In this document: one piece after another, positions 1 to 9,916 of the stretch
Layout: the number at the start of each line of letters is the position of its first letter
How positions within the stretch are numbered: the first letter of the stretch is position 1
NCBI GenBank assembly: GCA_003233455.1
Contig: QILQ01000006.1
Location: 1 to 33,327 of the forward strand
Origin: Candidatus Zambryskiibacteriota bacterium
Lineage (GTDB): Bacteria; Patescibacteriota; Minisyncoccia; Phycocordibacterales; WO2-35-19
DNA: 33,327 nt
Direction: 5' to 3'
Notes under the pieces: generated by a model
Seen by the model: the letters and a program-made list of their open reading frames with translations, nothing else
Databases searched by the model: none
Told to the model about the DNA's origin: nothing
Translations under genes and position numbers: made by a program

Positions 1-90
1 ATTACCAAAGATAAAGGATGAATATGTCCTTCTTTTTTATCCATTTTTTTCATATAGCCATTATATAGAATAATATGTTATTATCCAAGT

Positions 91-1326
91 ATGCATTTGG
101 TATCAGAAATTATCACTTACTCTTTTCTTTTTATCGCTTTATATCTTGAAGTATTTTTTTTAATCGCCTATTTTGAATTTAGAGAAAAAGAGAGTAAAAT
201 TTTAAAACCAAAAACCTTAAAAAAGTGGCCGAGTGTTTCTATCATAGTGCCTGTTTGGAATGAGGAAAAAACAATACTCAAAACTATTTTTTCACTTTTA
301 AAACTTAATTATCCCAAAAACAAACTCTTAATTTTTATAGTAGATGATGGTAGCACTGACAAAACATGGAATATTATTCAAAGATTTGCACGCCACAAAC
401 AAGTAAAACTTTTAAGAAAACAAAATGGAGGTAAACATACTGCTGTCAATTACGCTCTGAATTTGGTAACTTCTGATTTAATCGGTTGTCTTGACGCTGA
501 TTCCTTTGTTCATTCGGAAGCTTTAAAAAGGATTGCTATTCAGTTTGAAGATGTTGAAATTATGGCGGTTACTCCTTCCATAAAAGTGTTTGAACCGAAA
601 GGTTTATTAGCTCTCATTCAAAAAGCTGAATATATGTTTGGTATTTTTCTTAGGAAAGTTTTTCATTCTTTAGACGCTATTTATATTGCTCCCGGTCCAT
701 TTTCTATTTTTAGAAAATCTGTTTTTGAAAAAATAGGCGATTATAGACATGCGCATAATACCGAAGATATGGAAATGGCTATGCGAATGCAAAAAAATAA
801 TATGAAAATTGGCAATGTCCATAACGCTTTTGTCTATACTGTCGCTCCGACCAGTTTTAGTTCTCTTTATAGACAGCGTTTGCGTTGGGTTTACGGTTTT
901 ATTAAAAATGCCATTGATTACAGAGAAATATTTTTTAAACCTCAATATGGCAATCTAGGGATTATTGTATTGCCGGCGGCCGGTTTTTCGGTCATCTCCA
1001 CTCTATATTTTTTGGCAGCTATGATTTCAAATTGGCTTAATCTTTTAATTCTTAAAATAAAAGAAATTTCCACGGTCGGTTTTTCTTTTCAGGGTTTTAA
1101 TCTAGATTTCTTTTATATAAATACCGATATAATTGTTTTTGTGTCTTTATTTGCAATTTTAGGAACACTTTTTATTATAATAAGCTCGCGTAAACTGGCG
1201 GAAGAAAAAAACAAATTTGGATTGGATAGTATATTTTTTCTCATTTTTTATACTGTACTTACTTCTATTTGGATGACTAAAGCGGTTTATAATGTAGTTT
1301 TTTCTAAAGGCACTAAATGGCGTTAA
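91..1326 (+). CDS. Membrane glycosyltransferase family 2
   Basis: N-terminal TM, then SIIVPVWNEEKTI...VDDGSTDKT...GCLDADS, later QRLRWVYG (GT2 motifs) and C-terminal TM segments. Confidence 0.9.
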   Translation: MHLVSEIITYSFLFIALYLEVFFLIAYFEFREKESKILKPKTLKKWPSVSIIVPVWNEEKTILKTIFSLLKLNYPKNKLLIFIVDDGSTDKTWNIIQRFARHKQVKLLRKQNGGKHTAVNYALNLVTSDLIGCLDADSFVHSEALKRIAIQFEDVEIMAVTPSIKVFEPKGLLALIQKAEYMFGIFLRKVFHSLDAIYIAPGPFSIFRKSVFEKIGDYRHAHNTEDMEMAMRMQKNNMKIGNVHNAFVYTVAPTSFSSLYRQRLRWVYGFIKNAIDYREIFFKPQYGNLGIIVLPAAGFSVISTLYFLAAMISNWLNLLILKIKEISTVGFSFQGFNLDFFYINTDIIVFVSLFAILGTLFIIISSRKLAEEKNKFGLDSIFFLIFYTVLTSIWMTKAVYNVVFSKGTKWR

Positions 1327-1349
1327 TCATTACACCACATTTTAAAAAA

Positions 1350-1390
1350 TACAAAGATGCCCATTGTGCTTTAATAATTTGTGGTATAAT
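1350..1390 (+). promoter_or_regulatory. Promoter-bearing dispersed element, copy 1 (TACAAAGATGCCCATTGT...ATTTGTGGTATAAT)
   Basis: 41-nt element ending in extended -10 TGGTATAAT upstream of the 1433 CDS; second copy inverted at 23957-23997 (about 36/41 identical, no gaps). Confidence 0.6.
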
Positions 1391-1432
1391 AGTGTGTTGC
1401 TATTAATTTCTTTATGATTTATAGTTTATTTA

Positions 1433-2173
1433 ATGGAATGGAAAAAATATTTATATACTTTTTTGATTACAGCTATTATATTTGTAACGGCTATTTTTGC
1501 CAGTAATTATTTTGGGCAAAAAAAGATAAATGAAATCAAAGATATAGAAAGCCAAATTGCGGTGGATATTATTGCTTCTGAAACTCAATTTTCCCTTCTT
1601 TCCGAGCTTCCTTGTCATCAAATAAAAAGCGGTTATCTCTCAAAAGAGCTAGCTACTTTAGGCGATAAACTTTCTTATATGGAAGAAAATAGAGGCTCTG
1701 ACAATAAAGAAGTTTTAAATTTAAAAAAATATTATTCTCTTCTTCAAATTAAAGATTTTATTTTAATGCAAAAGATTAAAGAAAAATGCTTCAACAGTTT
1801 ATCGGTTAAAACAAATAATAATATTAAAAAGAATGGACTCTCTATAGTATATTTTTATTCTAATTTAGAAAATGATTGTCCTGATTGTCAAAAAGAAGGT
1901 TTTGTTCTTACTCGATTGAGAGAAGAATATCCAAACTTAAGAGTTTACGCTTTTGATTACAATCTTGATCTCTCAGTTTTGCAAACTTTAATAAATATTT
2001 ATAAAATAAAAAATAAACAGCCAACGCTTCTTATAAATGGAAAAGTTTATTATGGTTTTAAATCTATTGATGATATAAAAAATATCCTGCCAGCTCTCAA
2101 AGAGATTGATAAACAAAAAGCTCTTAAAGAAACTCTCAAATCTAAAAAAGCCACTTCTACTACTGAGAAGTAA
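1433..2173 (+). CDS. Membrane-anchored thioredoxin-fold-like protein
   Basis: N-terminal TM; LSIVYFYSNLENDCPDCQKEGFVLTRLREEYPNLRVYAFDYN...QPTLLINGKVYYGF is thioredoxin-like with a CPDC motif. Confidence 0.6.
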   Translation: MEWKKYLYTFLITAIIFVTAIFASNYFGQKKINEIKDIESQIAVDIIASETQFSLLSELPCHQIKSGYLSKELATLGDKLSYMEENRGSDNKEVLNLKKYYSLLQIKDFILMQKIKEKCFNSLSVKTNNNIKKNGLSIVYFYSNLENDCPDCQKEGFVLTRLREEYPNLRVYAFDYNLDLSVLQTLINIYKIKNKQPTLLINGKVYYGFKSIDDIKNILPALKEIDKQKALKETLKSKKATSTTEK

Positions 2174-2235
2174 ATTAGTTTTTACATATCAAAATTACGC
2201 AATTCACCTGTTTTGAAAGACTTATGAGTATAAAA

Positions 2236-2676
2236 TTATCTCCTATTTTGGGCAGTTTCTAAATGATTTTCAGTTATTGCAACAATGTAAAGAGTTCTTT
2301 CTGGCTCTATATCAAAATAAAATATTCGAGCATTTTGTTGTAATTTTAATTCTTTGAGTTCAATATCTGAACCTAAACCGTTGAAAAATCTTTTATAAAC
2401 ACCTCTACAAAAAACAGGTATACGATCTATGTGATTCCTTTGAAAATCTGCTTGGGAATGTATTTTTGTTCCAATAGTTTTTAAAATTTTGATGGTTTTT
2501 TTAGCCTTATTGTTATTCAATAACGAAATCTCACAAAGTTTTTCATTATATTTTGAAAAAGATATTAAATATGGCTGAGCTTCAGGAGACTCAGTATTTT
2601 GAGGTAATTCGGCAACAGTTTTTGGTATATTACCCTTATTTGAAACTTGAGTTACATTATCTGGGATATCAGACAT
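2236..2676 (-). CDS. Putative toxin of a Panacea-type TA pair (RelE-like C-terminal half)
   Basis: Directly downstream (3 nt) of the DUF4065 antitoxin gene; C-term 'ELKELKLQQNARIFYFDIEPERTLYIVAITENH' resembles RelE/HigB-type strands. Confidence 0.5.
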   Translation of the reverse strand: MSDIPDNVTQVSNKGNIPKTVAELPQNTESPEAQPYLISFSKYNEKLCEISLLNNNKAKKTIKILKTIGTKIHSQADFQRNHIDRIPVFCRGVYKRFFNGLGSDIELKELKLQQNARIFYFDIEPERTLYIVAITENHLETAQNRR

Positions 2677-2679
2677 AAT

Positions 2680-3165
2680 TCAATTTTTAGCCGCTTTAAG
2701 TTTTTGAGAATAAAAACTTTTCATAGTTTTAAGAGATATTTCATTTTCAGAATTTTCAGAATTTTGTAAACCTTCTCGAGCTTCATTCCAAGGTATTTCA
2801 GAGTGTGTAAGCATTTCGAGATAATCAGCATCAAAGCCTCCGTATACAGACCAAACACTATCTAATAATTTTTTATTTTCAGAAGATAAAGATTTAAGTA
2901 AAGTATTATCAACCCTTTTTTGTATTGGGTTAAATCCAAACTTTCTATATTTTATATACAAACTCTTTATTGCTGGTCCATGAACCCACGCTTCAATTTT
3001 TTCATTAAAAAGCTTTTTATTTTTTAACACCAAAGACCATGCTTGTGTATAATAAACAAGTTTCTGAAGTTTTTTGTTAGTTATCGGCTTTTTATCTTTA
3101 TTTGCTTTGTCTATAAAATACTCGGCAACAGATAAAGCGGTTACTTTTTTAATAGTTGAACTCAT
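2680..3165 (-). CDS. Panacea/SocA-like (DUF4065) antitoxin
   Basis: VAEYFIDKANKDKKPITNKKLQKLVYYTQAWSLVL...EAWVHGPAIKSLYIKYRKFG is the typical DUF4065 signature. Confidence 0.85.
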   Translation of the reverse strand: MSSTIKKVTALSVAEYFIDKANKDKKPITNKKLQKLVYYTQAWSLVLKNKKLFNEKIEAWVHGPAIKSLYIKYRKFGFNPIQKRVDNTLLKSLSSENKKLLDSVWSVYGGFDADYLEMLTHSEIPWNEAREGLQNSENSENEISLKTMKSFYSQKLKAAKN

Positions 3166-3233
3166 ATTTACATTATATCAATTTGTGTTTCTACAAGTGA
3201 TACATAAAGTGTATAACTTTAGGGCTGAGTTTG

Positions 3234-3306
3234 AGCCACCTGTCAGATTTGAACTGACGACATCCACTTTACAAAAGTGGCGCTCTACCAACTGAGCTAA
3301 GGTGGC
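3234..3306 (-). tRNA. tRNA-Thr (anticodon TGT)
   Basis: Reverse complement GCCACCTTAGCTCAGTTGGTAGAGCGCCACTTTTGTAAAGTGGATGTCGTCAGTTCAAATCTGACAGGTGGCT folds as a cloverleaf; 7-bp acceptor stem, CCACT-TTTGTAA-AGTGG anticodon arm. Confidence 0.95.
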
Positions 3307-3348
3307 TTATGTATTTATATGCCCGACTATTATATTACAAATTTTTTA

Positions 3349-3738
3349 TCAATCTTCTATCTTTCCTTTTGGACTAGTATTTTTTTGTTCAGTTATTTTT
3401 TTTAAATAAAATGACACCGAACCTTTGTTGATAATATTTTTATGACCCATAATAACATTTTGTCTCGCTTTGTATTCCTTCATTATTTTTTGTTCCACTT
3501 TATCCAGTAAATTTTTGCAAATAATTTTTGCCTGAATAAGAATGATATAATAAATACTTTGAATAAGTTGCAGACTCTTGGATTTAAAGTAAAAAACAAG
3601 TCTATTTGACTTAGAATCAAATTTTCTTATAAGTCTTAATAAAATATTTTCTCGGTGATGTTTCAACTCAATAATTTTTATAAATATCATAGTTGACCCG
3701 ATAAAAAGCGACGAAACGAATATCACTATAGTTATCAT
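3349..3738 (-). CDS. Small membrane-anchored hypothetical protein
   Basis: Open frame with N-terminal TM, between tRNA-Thr and tsf. Confidence 0.5.
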   Translation of the reverse strand: MITIVIFVSSLFIGSTMIFIKIIELKHHRENILLRLIRKFDSKSNRLVFYFKSKSLQLIQSIYYIILIQAKIICKNLLDKVEQKIMKEYKARQNVIMGHKNIINKGSVSFYLKKITEQKNTSPKGKIED

Positions 3739-3743
3739 ATTTT

Positions 3744-4328
3744 TTAGTTAATTGAAAATCTAACAAATTTGCTGATTTTTATTCTTTCTCCAAATTTTTG
3801 ATTGGCTTGTTCCACTAAATTACGGATAGTTAATTCCGGATTTTTAATGAAAGTTTGTTCTAGCAATACTTTTTCTTTAAAATAAGAAGAAAGCTTGCCT
3901 TCTAATATTTTATCACGAATTTCTTTTGGTTTCTTTAAGTCTATATCTTTTTTAAAAAGTTCTTCAGCTTTATTTTTCTCTTCTTTTTTAACATCTTCTA
4001 TTTTTAGATATGTCGGAGCCAAAGCGGTTATATGCATAGCAATATCTCTAGCCAAAGTTTGAAAATCTTTATTATGAGCCACAAAGTCGGTTTCGCATAA
4101 AAGTTCTATCATTGTCCCAACGGAATCGTTTGAATGAATATATGAAGTAACAATACCGGAACCCAAAGTTCTGGTTGATTTTTTATCTGTTGATTGCTTG
4201 CTTATCTTGCGTAATATTATTTTAGCTTTCTCAAAATCTCCATCGGCTTCTTCTAAGGCTTTTTTGCATTGCATAACAGATACTCCGGTGGCATCACGCA
4301 ATTCTTTTATTTGATTAGTAGTTATCAT
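3744..4328 (-). CDS. tsf: Elongation factor Ts
   Basis: IKELRDATGVSVMQCKKALEEADGDFEKAKIILRK...TDFVAHNKDF. Confidence 0.97.
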   Translation of the reverse strand: MITTNQIKELRDATGVSVMQCKKALEEADGDFEKAKIILRKISKQSTDKKSTRTLGSGIVTSYIHSNDSVGTMIELLCETDFVAHNKDFQTLARDIAMHITALAPTYLKIEDVKKEEKNKAEELFKKDIDLKKPKEIRDKILEGKLSSYFKEKVLLEQTFIKNPELTIRNLVEQANQKFGERIKISKFVRFSIN

Positions 4329-4330
4329 AA

Positions 4331-5017
4331 TTATTTTTTAAAAGCCTCGCTTATTTTTTCTACAAAAAATTGAATACTGGCAATATTGGAATCATTGGCG
4401 ACAATAGGATAATCAATATTTGATATGTTATTATCCGAACCGCATAAAGCGACAACCGGTATATTCAAACTCCGAGCTTCTCTTAAAGCTGTTTCTTCAA
4501 ATCTGGGGTCAATAATAAAGAGAGCTTTGGGTAGAGTAATCATATCTTTTATGCCACCAAACATTTTTTGCAATTTTTCTATTTTTCTATCTATTAACAA
4601 TCTTTCTTTTTTGGTGTATTTAGTTAACTCTCCTTTTTCTTTTTGAGATAATAAATTAAGCATCATATCCACTCTTTTTCTGATTTCTCCAAAGTTTGTA
4701 AGTGTTCCTCCAATCCAACGACTAGCCACATAAGGAGTTTCCACTTTCTCGGCTACTTCTTTTATTATTTTTTGAGCTTCATTCTTACCACCCACAAAAA
4801 GTATTACGGATTTATTAGCTACCAAAGAAGAAACAAATTCAAAAGCTTTATTTAAAGAATTTTCAGTTTTTTCCAAATCAAAAATATCAATTCTGTTTTT
4901 GGATCCAAATACATACGGAGTGACGCTTGGATGCCTTCTGGATTTGCCAAAACCAAAATGAGCCCCTATTTCAAAGAGTTCATCTAAATTTTGAGTTGTT
5001 TTTGTTTTTTCTGCCAT
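4331..5017 (-). CDS. rpsB: 30S ribosomal protein S2
   Basis: GAHFGFGKSRRHPSVTPYVFGSKNRIDIFDLEKT...RWIGGTLTNF; start trimmed to MAEKTKTT so that it no longer overlaps prfA. Confidence 0.96.
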   Translation of the reverse strand: MAEKTKTTQNLDELFEIGAHFGFGKSRRHPSVTPYVFGSKNRIDIFDLEKTENSLNKAFEFVSSLVANKSVILFVGGKNEAQKIIKEVAEKVETPYVASRWIGGTLTNFGEIRKRVDMMLNLLSQKEKGELTKYTKKERLLIDRKIEKLQKMFGGIKDMITLPKALFIIDPRFEETALREARSLNIPVVALCGSDNNISNIDYPIVANDSNIASIQFFVEKISEAFKK

Positions 5018-5033
5018 ACAGTCTAAAATCTTA

Positions 5034-5984
5034 TCAAACTTGTTGGAAAGCGTCAATAATGTTATCAATTTGACCTTTCATTATATTTTCTATGCCATGC
5101 CAATTTTTATTTAATCTATGATCAGTCACTCTATCCTGAAGAATATTATATGTTCTTATTTTCTCCGACCTATCCACTATCCCCACTTGTTCTTTGCGAT
5201 TAGCGGCATATTTTTTATCTTCTTCTTTTTTCTGCAACTCTTCAAGTTTGGCTGAAAGTATTATCAGAGCTTTTTCTTTATTAGCACTTTGGCTTCTTTC
5301 GGCGGTGGAACGCACTACTAAACCAGTAGGTTTATGAGTAAGGCGGACGGCAGTCTCAACTTTATTAACATTTTGACCTCCCTTGCCTCCAGAACGCGAA
5401 AATTCAACTTCCAAATCAGCCGGATTAATTTCAAATTCCATTTTTTTACGAATTGGTAATATGGCCACTGAAGCGGTGGAAGTATGCACTCGTCCCATTT
5501 TTTCAGTTTTAGGCACTCTCTGTATCCGATGTATACCGGTTTCGTATCGTAAATCTCTGTAAACATCTTTGCCACGGATTTCAAAAGAAGCTTCTTTATA
5601 ACCACCGAGAGGTGATTGAGATTCATCTAAAATAGCCACAGACCAACCGCGAATATCAGCGTATCTGCGATACATATTAGCGAGTTCTTCGGCGAAGAGA
5701 GCCGCTTCTTCGCCACCAACTCCGGCTCTGACTTCAAGTGCTATTTCATTGGGAAATTCTTCTTCTTTTTTTCGTTGTTTTTCCTCTTCTTCTAATATTT
5801 CATCCATTTGATATATAAGTGCTTTTTTTTGGATTTCAATATTTTTCAAATCATTTTCAGCCAATTCTTTCATCCCTTCTTCTTTTTGAAGTTCTAAAAT
5901 ATCTTCTTCTTCTTTGAGAAGTCTTTCTAGATTTTCCGCCAAATATTGAGTTTTGACATTTTTTTTGTATTTTTCTAGATCCAT
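5034..5984 (-). CDS. prfA: Peptide chain release factor 1
   Basis: [19 protein letters not shown] (PxT-type RF1 tripeptide), [19 protein letters not shown]. Confidence 0.93.
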   Translation of the reverse strand: MDLEKYKKNVKTQYLAENLERLLKEEEDILELQKEEGMKELAENDLKNIEIQKKALIYQMDEILEEEEKQRKKEEEFPNEIALEVRAGVGGEEAALFAEELANMYRRYADIRGWSVAILDESQSPLGGYKEASFEIRGKDVYRDLRYETGIHRIQRVPKTEKMGRVHTSTASVAILPIRKKMEFEINPADLEVEFSRSGGKGGQNVNKVETAVRLTHKPTGLVVRSTAERSQSANKEKALIILSAKLEELQKKEEDKKYAANRKEQVGIVDRSEKIRTYNILQDRVTDHRLNKNWHGIENIMKGQIDNIIDAFQQV

Positions 5985-5995
5985 TAAGAGGTTAC

Positions 5996-6220
5996 TTATT
6001 TCTTTGTTTTAGTTTTTTTTGCGGCTTCTCTACGGGCTTTAAATTTCTCTACTCTGCCGGCAGCATCAATCACTTTTTCATTACCGGTAAAAAATGGATG
6101 ACAAGCGCTGCAAATTTCCACCTTTATTTCTTTTTGAGTAGAACCAACACTAAACTTGTTACCACAAAGACAACTTACTTTAGCATCTGTATAATATTGG
6201 GGATGGATTTCTTTTTTCAT
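5996..6220 (-). CDS. rpmE: 50S ribosomal protein L31
   Basis: [28 protein letters not shown]...[11 protein letters not shown]. Confidence 0.95.
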   Translation of the reverse strand: MKKEIHPQYYTDAKVSCLCGNKFSVGSTQKEIKVEICSACHPFFTGNEKVIDAAGRVEKFKARREAAKKTKTKK

Positions 6221-6271
6221 ATTATTATTTTTATCTTCATCAATATAACATATTTAAAAATTTAGACAAAT

Positions 6272-6447
6272 GAAAAATCGGTCTGAGGTTCTTCCCCTAA
6301 GGGAGTCAGCGCTGCAGACCGATTTATTTTTTTCGGACCTCTCTATTTGAGGCCCTAGAGGTACCTACAGGCACCTCAAAACAAACAATGACTATTGTTC
6401 ATCCCCTGGCGACCTCGGTCGCCAAGGAAAATCAATATTCTTCATCT
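6272..6447 (-). ncRNA. Candidate structured small RNA of about 175 nt
   Basis: Minus-strand promoter TTGACA(6481-6476)-16 nt-TATACT(6459-6454) with TGA extension; GC-rich serial hairpins (TTGGCGAC-CGAG-GTCGCCA; ACAAT-GACT... ATTGT-type; GAGGTGCC-TGTA-GGTACCTC); terminal 11-bp stem CAGACCGATTT/AAATCGGTCTG followed by a T tract. rpmE appears to have its own downstream promoter. Confidence 0.65.
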
Positions 6448-6628
6448 GATAATAGTATATCATTTCCAAATATTTTGTCAAGGAAAAATCAATTTAAATT
6501 GGGGATATTCTAAAATAGTCTTATTTTTAAACATATTTAAATGAGTGTTTTTTATTGACTTTTTTTTTTTATTTTGAATTTGTAACATTATTATAATGTA
6601 ACATTTTTTACTATAAAATTTTTTCTTT

Positions 6629-8035
6629 TTAAAAACCTTTTAATGGATCAATCATTGTCAGTTGTATATTTTCGGCTTTAGCTAATACTTGAGTACCATA
6701 AAAAGTATTTCTAGGTCTTCTGTTGTCACATTTTCGTCCTGAATAATATCTGCAAGCGGCGTTGCGTTCGGCGGTATACCCTCTTTTATCAGCTCCTAAA
6801 TCCGCCATATAAACCGCGGTGGCCAAAATAGCGTGTTCCGGATTCCATGGATTTACTTCATTTGCTTTAATACCCAAAGTTTTACCTAGTCTATTTTTAA
6901 AAAGTTCCCAAGTGGAAGGAATAAATTGGGAAGGACCCATACCACCACCATAACCGCGTCCAGAATAATATTTTGTACCTGGTGGGCAAGAAACCGGAGT
7001 CATCTTCCAATTTTTGCCAAGTCTGTTTGTTATGTTTTTAAATGGTGCGGTATCTCGCGGAGCTTTCATTATTTTTTCAAATAAAGTGCCTGTATTTTTA
7101 CCGGCTCCATCTCCGGTTTCCAAATTATTTAGTAAACAAGAACCTTGATTCTTACCCAAATCAGATTCTTGAGTAAGAATAGCTAAAATAAGAGCCGAAC
7201 GAACACCAGTTTTATCTGAAGCCAAGTTTGCATATCTGAGAGCATCGCCAAAAGCTATACCTTTAGTATCGCGCAAAGCGAACAAAGCTACTCTAATTTG
7301 GGCCGCCTTTTTTTCTTTTTCGGCGATTACTTGCTCATAAGTTTTTTCTTGAAATTTATTTATGTTTATAAGTCTTTGTTTTTCTTTTTTATCCAACTCC
7401 ACTTTTCTTTTATCTGTTTCTATTTTAGCTTTGGTATCCACTTCCTTAATTCTTTTTTGGTTAAGAATTTCTTTTTCAGCATCAGTCTTGGCTTGCAATT
7501 TTCTTATTTCATTAAATTGGTTTTTTAAAGATATTTTAATGGAATTATAAGAATCAACATCTTCAAAAAATTGAGACAAATTTTTATTGGAAAGCATTAC
7601 TTCCACCAAAGAATAAGAATCCATCTCATTGGTTGATTTTAAAATAGAGGTCAATGATTCTTTATCTTTATTCATTTTTTCTTCAAGTTCGGCTATAGTT
7701 TTATTTTTAAGTCCTATATCGCGGGTTAATTGTTCTATTTGAATTTGTCTTTTTTTTATATAAGCCTTAGCTTTATTTATTTTTGCTTGCAAAACAGAAG
7801 CATCTCTTTTAAGAGAAGCGGTGCCGGTCTTGGTCTGTCTAAGAATATTCTCCCAATTAGCAATTTCTTTTTCAGTTGCTTGCAATTCGGCTCTCCATTT
7901 AGTTTCCTGTTCTTGTATTTGCTGCTCGGTCAAGGCTGTGGAATGAAGAGGTGCTAGTAAAAAAAAGCCGACAAAGAATAAGAGAATTATAGTCAATGAT
8001 GAACTGGAAATAAGACTATATTTATAAAATTTCAT
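6629..8035 (-). CDS. Secreted coiled-coil protein with C-terminal lytic transglycosylase-like domain
   Basis: Signal/TM, long coiled coil, then ALILAILTQESDLGKNQGSC...GYGGGMGPSQFIPSTWELFKNRLG (MltB/SLT-like). Confidence 0.8.
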   Translation of the reverse strand: MKFYKYSLISSSSLTIILLFFVGFFLLAPLHSTALTEQQIQEQETKWRAELQATEKEIANWENILRQTKTGTASLKRDASVLQAKINKAKAYIKKRQIQIEQLTRDIGLKNKTIAELEEKMNKDKESLTSILKSTNEMDSYSLVEVMLSNKNLSQFFEDVDSYNSIKISLKNQFNEIRKLQAKTDAEKEILNQKRIKEVDTKAKIETDKRKVELDKKEKQRLININKFQEKTYEQVIAEKEKKAAQIRVALFALRDTKGIAFGDALRYANLASDKTGVRSALILAILTQESDLGKNQGSCLLNNLETGDGAGKNTGTLFEKIMKAPRDTAPFKNITNRLGKNWKMTPVSCPPGTKYYSGRGYGGGMGPSQFIPSTWELFKNRLGKTLGIKANEVNPWNPEHAILATAVYMADLGADKRGYTAERNAACRYYSGRKCDNRRPRNTFYGTQVLAKAENIQLTMIDPLKGF

Positions 8036-8108
8036 ACAAATATATTATATCAAATTTTAGATAATTAGAGAAAAACTCTAAAAGAAAATTTTAAAAAATA
8101 TATAAAAA

Positions 8109-8798
8109 TTATTCTTTCGGAGTTTCTTTTAAGTCTTCTTTTTTGGTTTCAGTTTCCTCTCTTTTTTCTCCTTCTTTTTCTTTGCCTTTCTTTTCAACTT
8201 CTATTTGAGAAAGGTCGGCTGACTGGTTTTCTTCTTCTGTTTTTTCCTCTTTGGGAGTAGCTACGGTAGCTACCACTTCATCCGCATTTTCCATAAGTTC
8301 AACTCCTTCGGGCATAACGATATCTTTAGCTAAAATTTGACCTTCAAGTTCAAAAATAAAGGAAATATCAACTTCAATTTTAGCGGGCAAATTTGAAGGT
8401 TCAGCCATTACTTTAATTTCACGCAAAATTTTCATTAAAACTCCACCCAAATCTTTTACCGCTAAAGAAACACCCACGAATTCAATTGGAACTTCAATTT
8501 CAACTTTATGTCCTTTTTCAAAAATATAAAAATCAGCATGTCTAGGAATATCTGTTATCGGATCTAAATCAACAGCGTGAATAAGAGCCTCCAATTCTCC
8601 TTCAGGGGTGGATAATTTAACAACAGTAGACTCTCCCGCGTTTTTCCAAGCTTTTAAAAATTCATTTTTTTTAATCTTAATTGGAGTAGATTCTTTTTTA
8701 TGTCCATAATAAACAGCCGGCAAAAAACCTTCATCTCTTAAAGCTTTTAATCTGCCTCCGATTTTTTCTCTCTTTTCCGCTTTTATATTTATAATCAT
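8109..8798 (-). CDS. rplY: 50S ribosomal protein L25 (CTC family)
   Basis: KAEKREKIGGRLKALRDEGFLPAVYYGHKKESTPIKI...DPITDIPRHADFYIFEKG; acidic/Lys-rich tail. Confidence 0.9.
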   Translation of the reverse strand: MIINIKAEKREKIGGRLKALRDEGFLPAVYYGHKKESTPIKIKKNEFLKAWKNAGESTVVKLSTPEGELEALIHAVDLDPITDIPRHADFYIFEKGHKVEIEVPIEFVGVSLAVKDLGGVLMKILREIKVMAEPSNLPAKIEVDISFIFELEGQILAKDIVMPEGVELMENADEVVATVATPKEEKTEEENQSADLSQIEVEKKGKEKEGEKREETETKKEDLKETPKE

Positions 8799-8902
8799 AA
8801 CAAAGATATCCTAACATTCTATATTTAAAATTACAAATTATTAACACTCTTATCAACATTTTTTCATTTTTAAAATTCTTATTTAGTATACAATGAAAAT
8901 AT

Positions 8903-9916
8903 ATGAATATTTTTAGTGAAAATAAAAATTTTGATTTCGTAGCTATCGGAGACATTACCACTGACGCTTTTATTAGATTAAAAGACGCTAAGATAATTAA
9001 CGATGAGGGGGGTGGAAAAAATGAACTTGCTTTAAGATTTGGAGATAAAGTGCCTTATGAATCTTTAGAAGAAGTGAGAGCGGTTGGCAATAGTGCCAAT
9101 GCCGCCGTTTGTGCTACTCGGTTGGGGCTTAGTTCCGCTTTAGTAACGAATGTTGGAGATGACCATAATGGAAATGAATGTATCGCTACCCTAAACAAAA
9201 ATAAAGTTTCCACTAATCTTGTTTCTACCCATAAAGGTAAAAAAACAAATTATCATTATGTTTTATGGTTTGAAGATGATCGCACTATTTTGGTAAAACA
9301 TCATCAATATGAATATAAATTACCAGATATGGAAACGCCTAAGTGGATTTATCTTTCTTCTTTGGGAGAAAATTCTTTAGATTATCACAAAGAGATTGTT
9401 GAATATTTGAGAAATCACCAAGAGGTAAAATTAGTTTTTCAACCGGGCACTTTTCAAATGAAAATGGGAATTGAAAAATTAAAAGACTTGTATACTCATA
9501 CTGATATATTTTTTTGCAATATGGAAGAAGCTAAAAAAATCTTAAATAGACCGGATGAACAAGATGTAAAAAATTTATTGAAAGAAATGCATAAAGTGGG
9601 TCCAAATGTAGTAGTTATTACCGATGGACCTAAAGGAGCTTACGCTTATGATGGTTATGAAGGGTTTTTTATGCCACTTTTTCCTGACGAAAAACCTCCA
9701 TATGACCGCACCGGTGCCGGCGACGCTTTTTCAGCCACTTTCACTTCCGCTATCGCTTTAGGTAAATCTCTACCAGAAGCTTTTCTTTGGGCTCCAGTTA
9801 ATTCTATGTCGGTGGTTCAATATGTTGGTGCTCAAAAAGGTTTGCTTTCTCAAGAAGAAATACTTAAGTTTCTTTCTAAAGCACCGGAAAATTATCATCC
9901 AGAAAAAATTATGTAA
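8903..9916 (+). CDS. PfkB-family carbohydrate kinase
   Basis: AIGDITTDAFIRL..., GNSANAAVCATRLG, and C-terminal DRTGAGDAFSATFTSA signature. Confidence 0.93.
   Translation: MNIFSENKNFDFVAIGDITTDAFIRLKDAKIINDEGGGKNELALRFGDKVPYESLEEVRAVGNSANAAVCATRLGLSSALVTNVGDDHNGNECIATLNKNKVSTNLVSTHKGKKTNYHYVLWFEDDRTILVKHHQYEYKLPDMETPKWIYLSSLGENSLDYHKEIVEYLRNHQEVKLVFQPGTFQMKMGIEKLKDLYTHTDIFFCNMEEAKKILNRPDEQDVKNLLKEMHKVGPNVVVITDGPKGAYAYDGYEGFFMPLFPDEKPPYDRTGAGDAFSATFTSAIALGKSLPEAFLWAPVNSMSVVQYVGAQKGLLSQEEILKFLSKAPENYHPEKIM

Noticed and set aside
3074-3295. 73-aa plus-strand ORF
   Set aside because: Overlaps tRNA-Thr and the antisense of the DUF4065 gene; no plausible product.
6272-6447. Assignment of the structured RNA to tmRNA, SRP RNA, 6S RNA or RNase P RNA
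   Set aside because: No tRNA-like ends, no GGAA-capped SRP domain IV, no 5'-3' closing stem with central bubble, and too short for RNase P; left as unknown.
7298-7957. Plus-strand ORFs rich in Phe/Leu/Ser (7298-7528, 7362-7550, 7730-7957)
   Set aside because: They are exact antisense of the Lys/Glu-rich coiled coil of the lytic transglycosylase-like gene; composition is explained by the complement.
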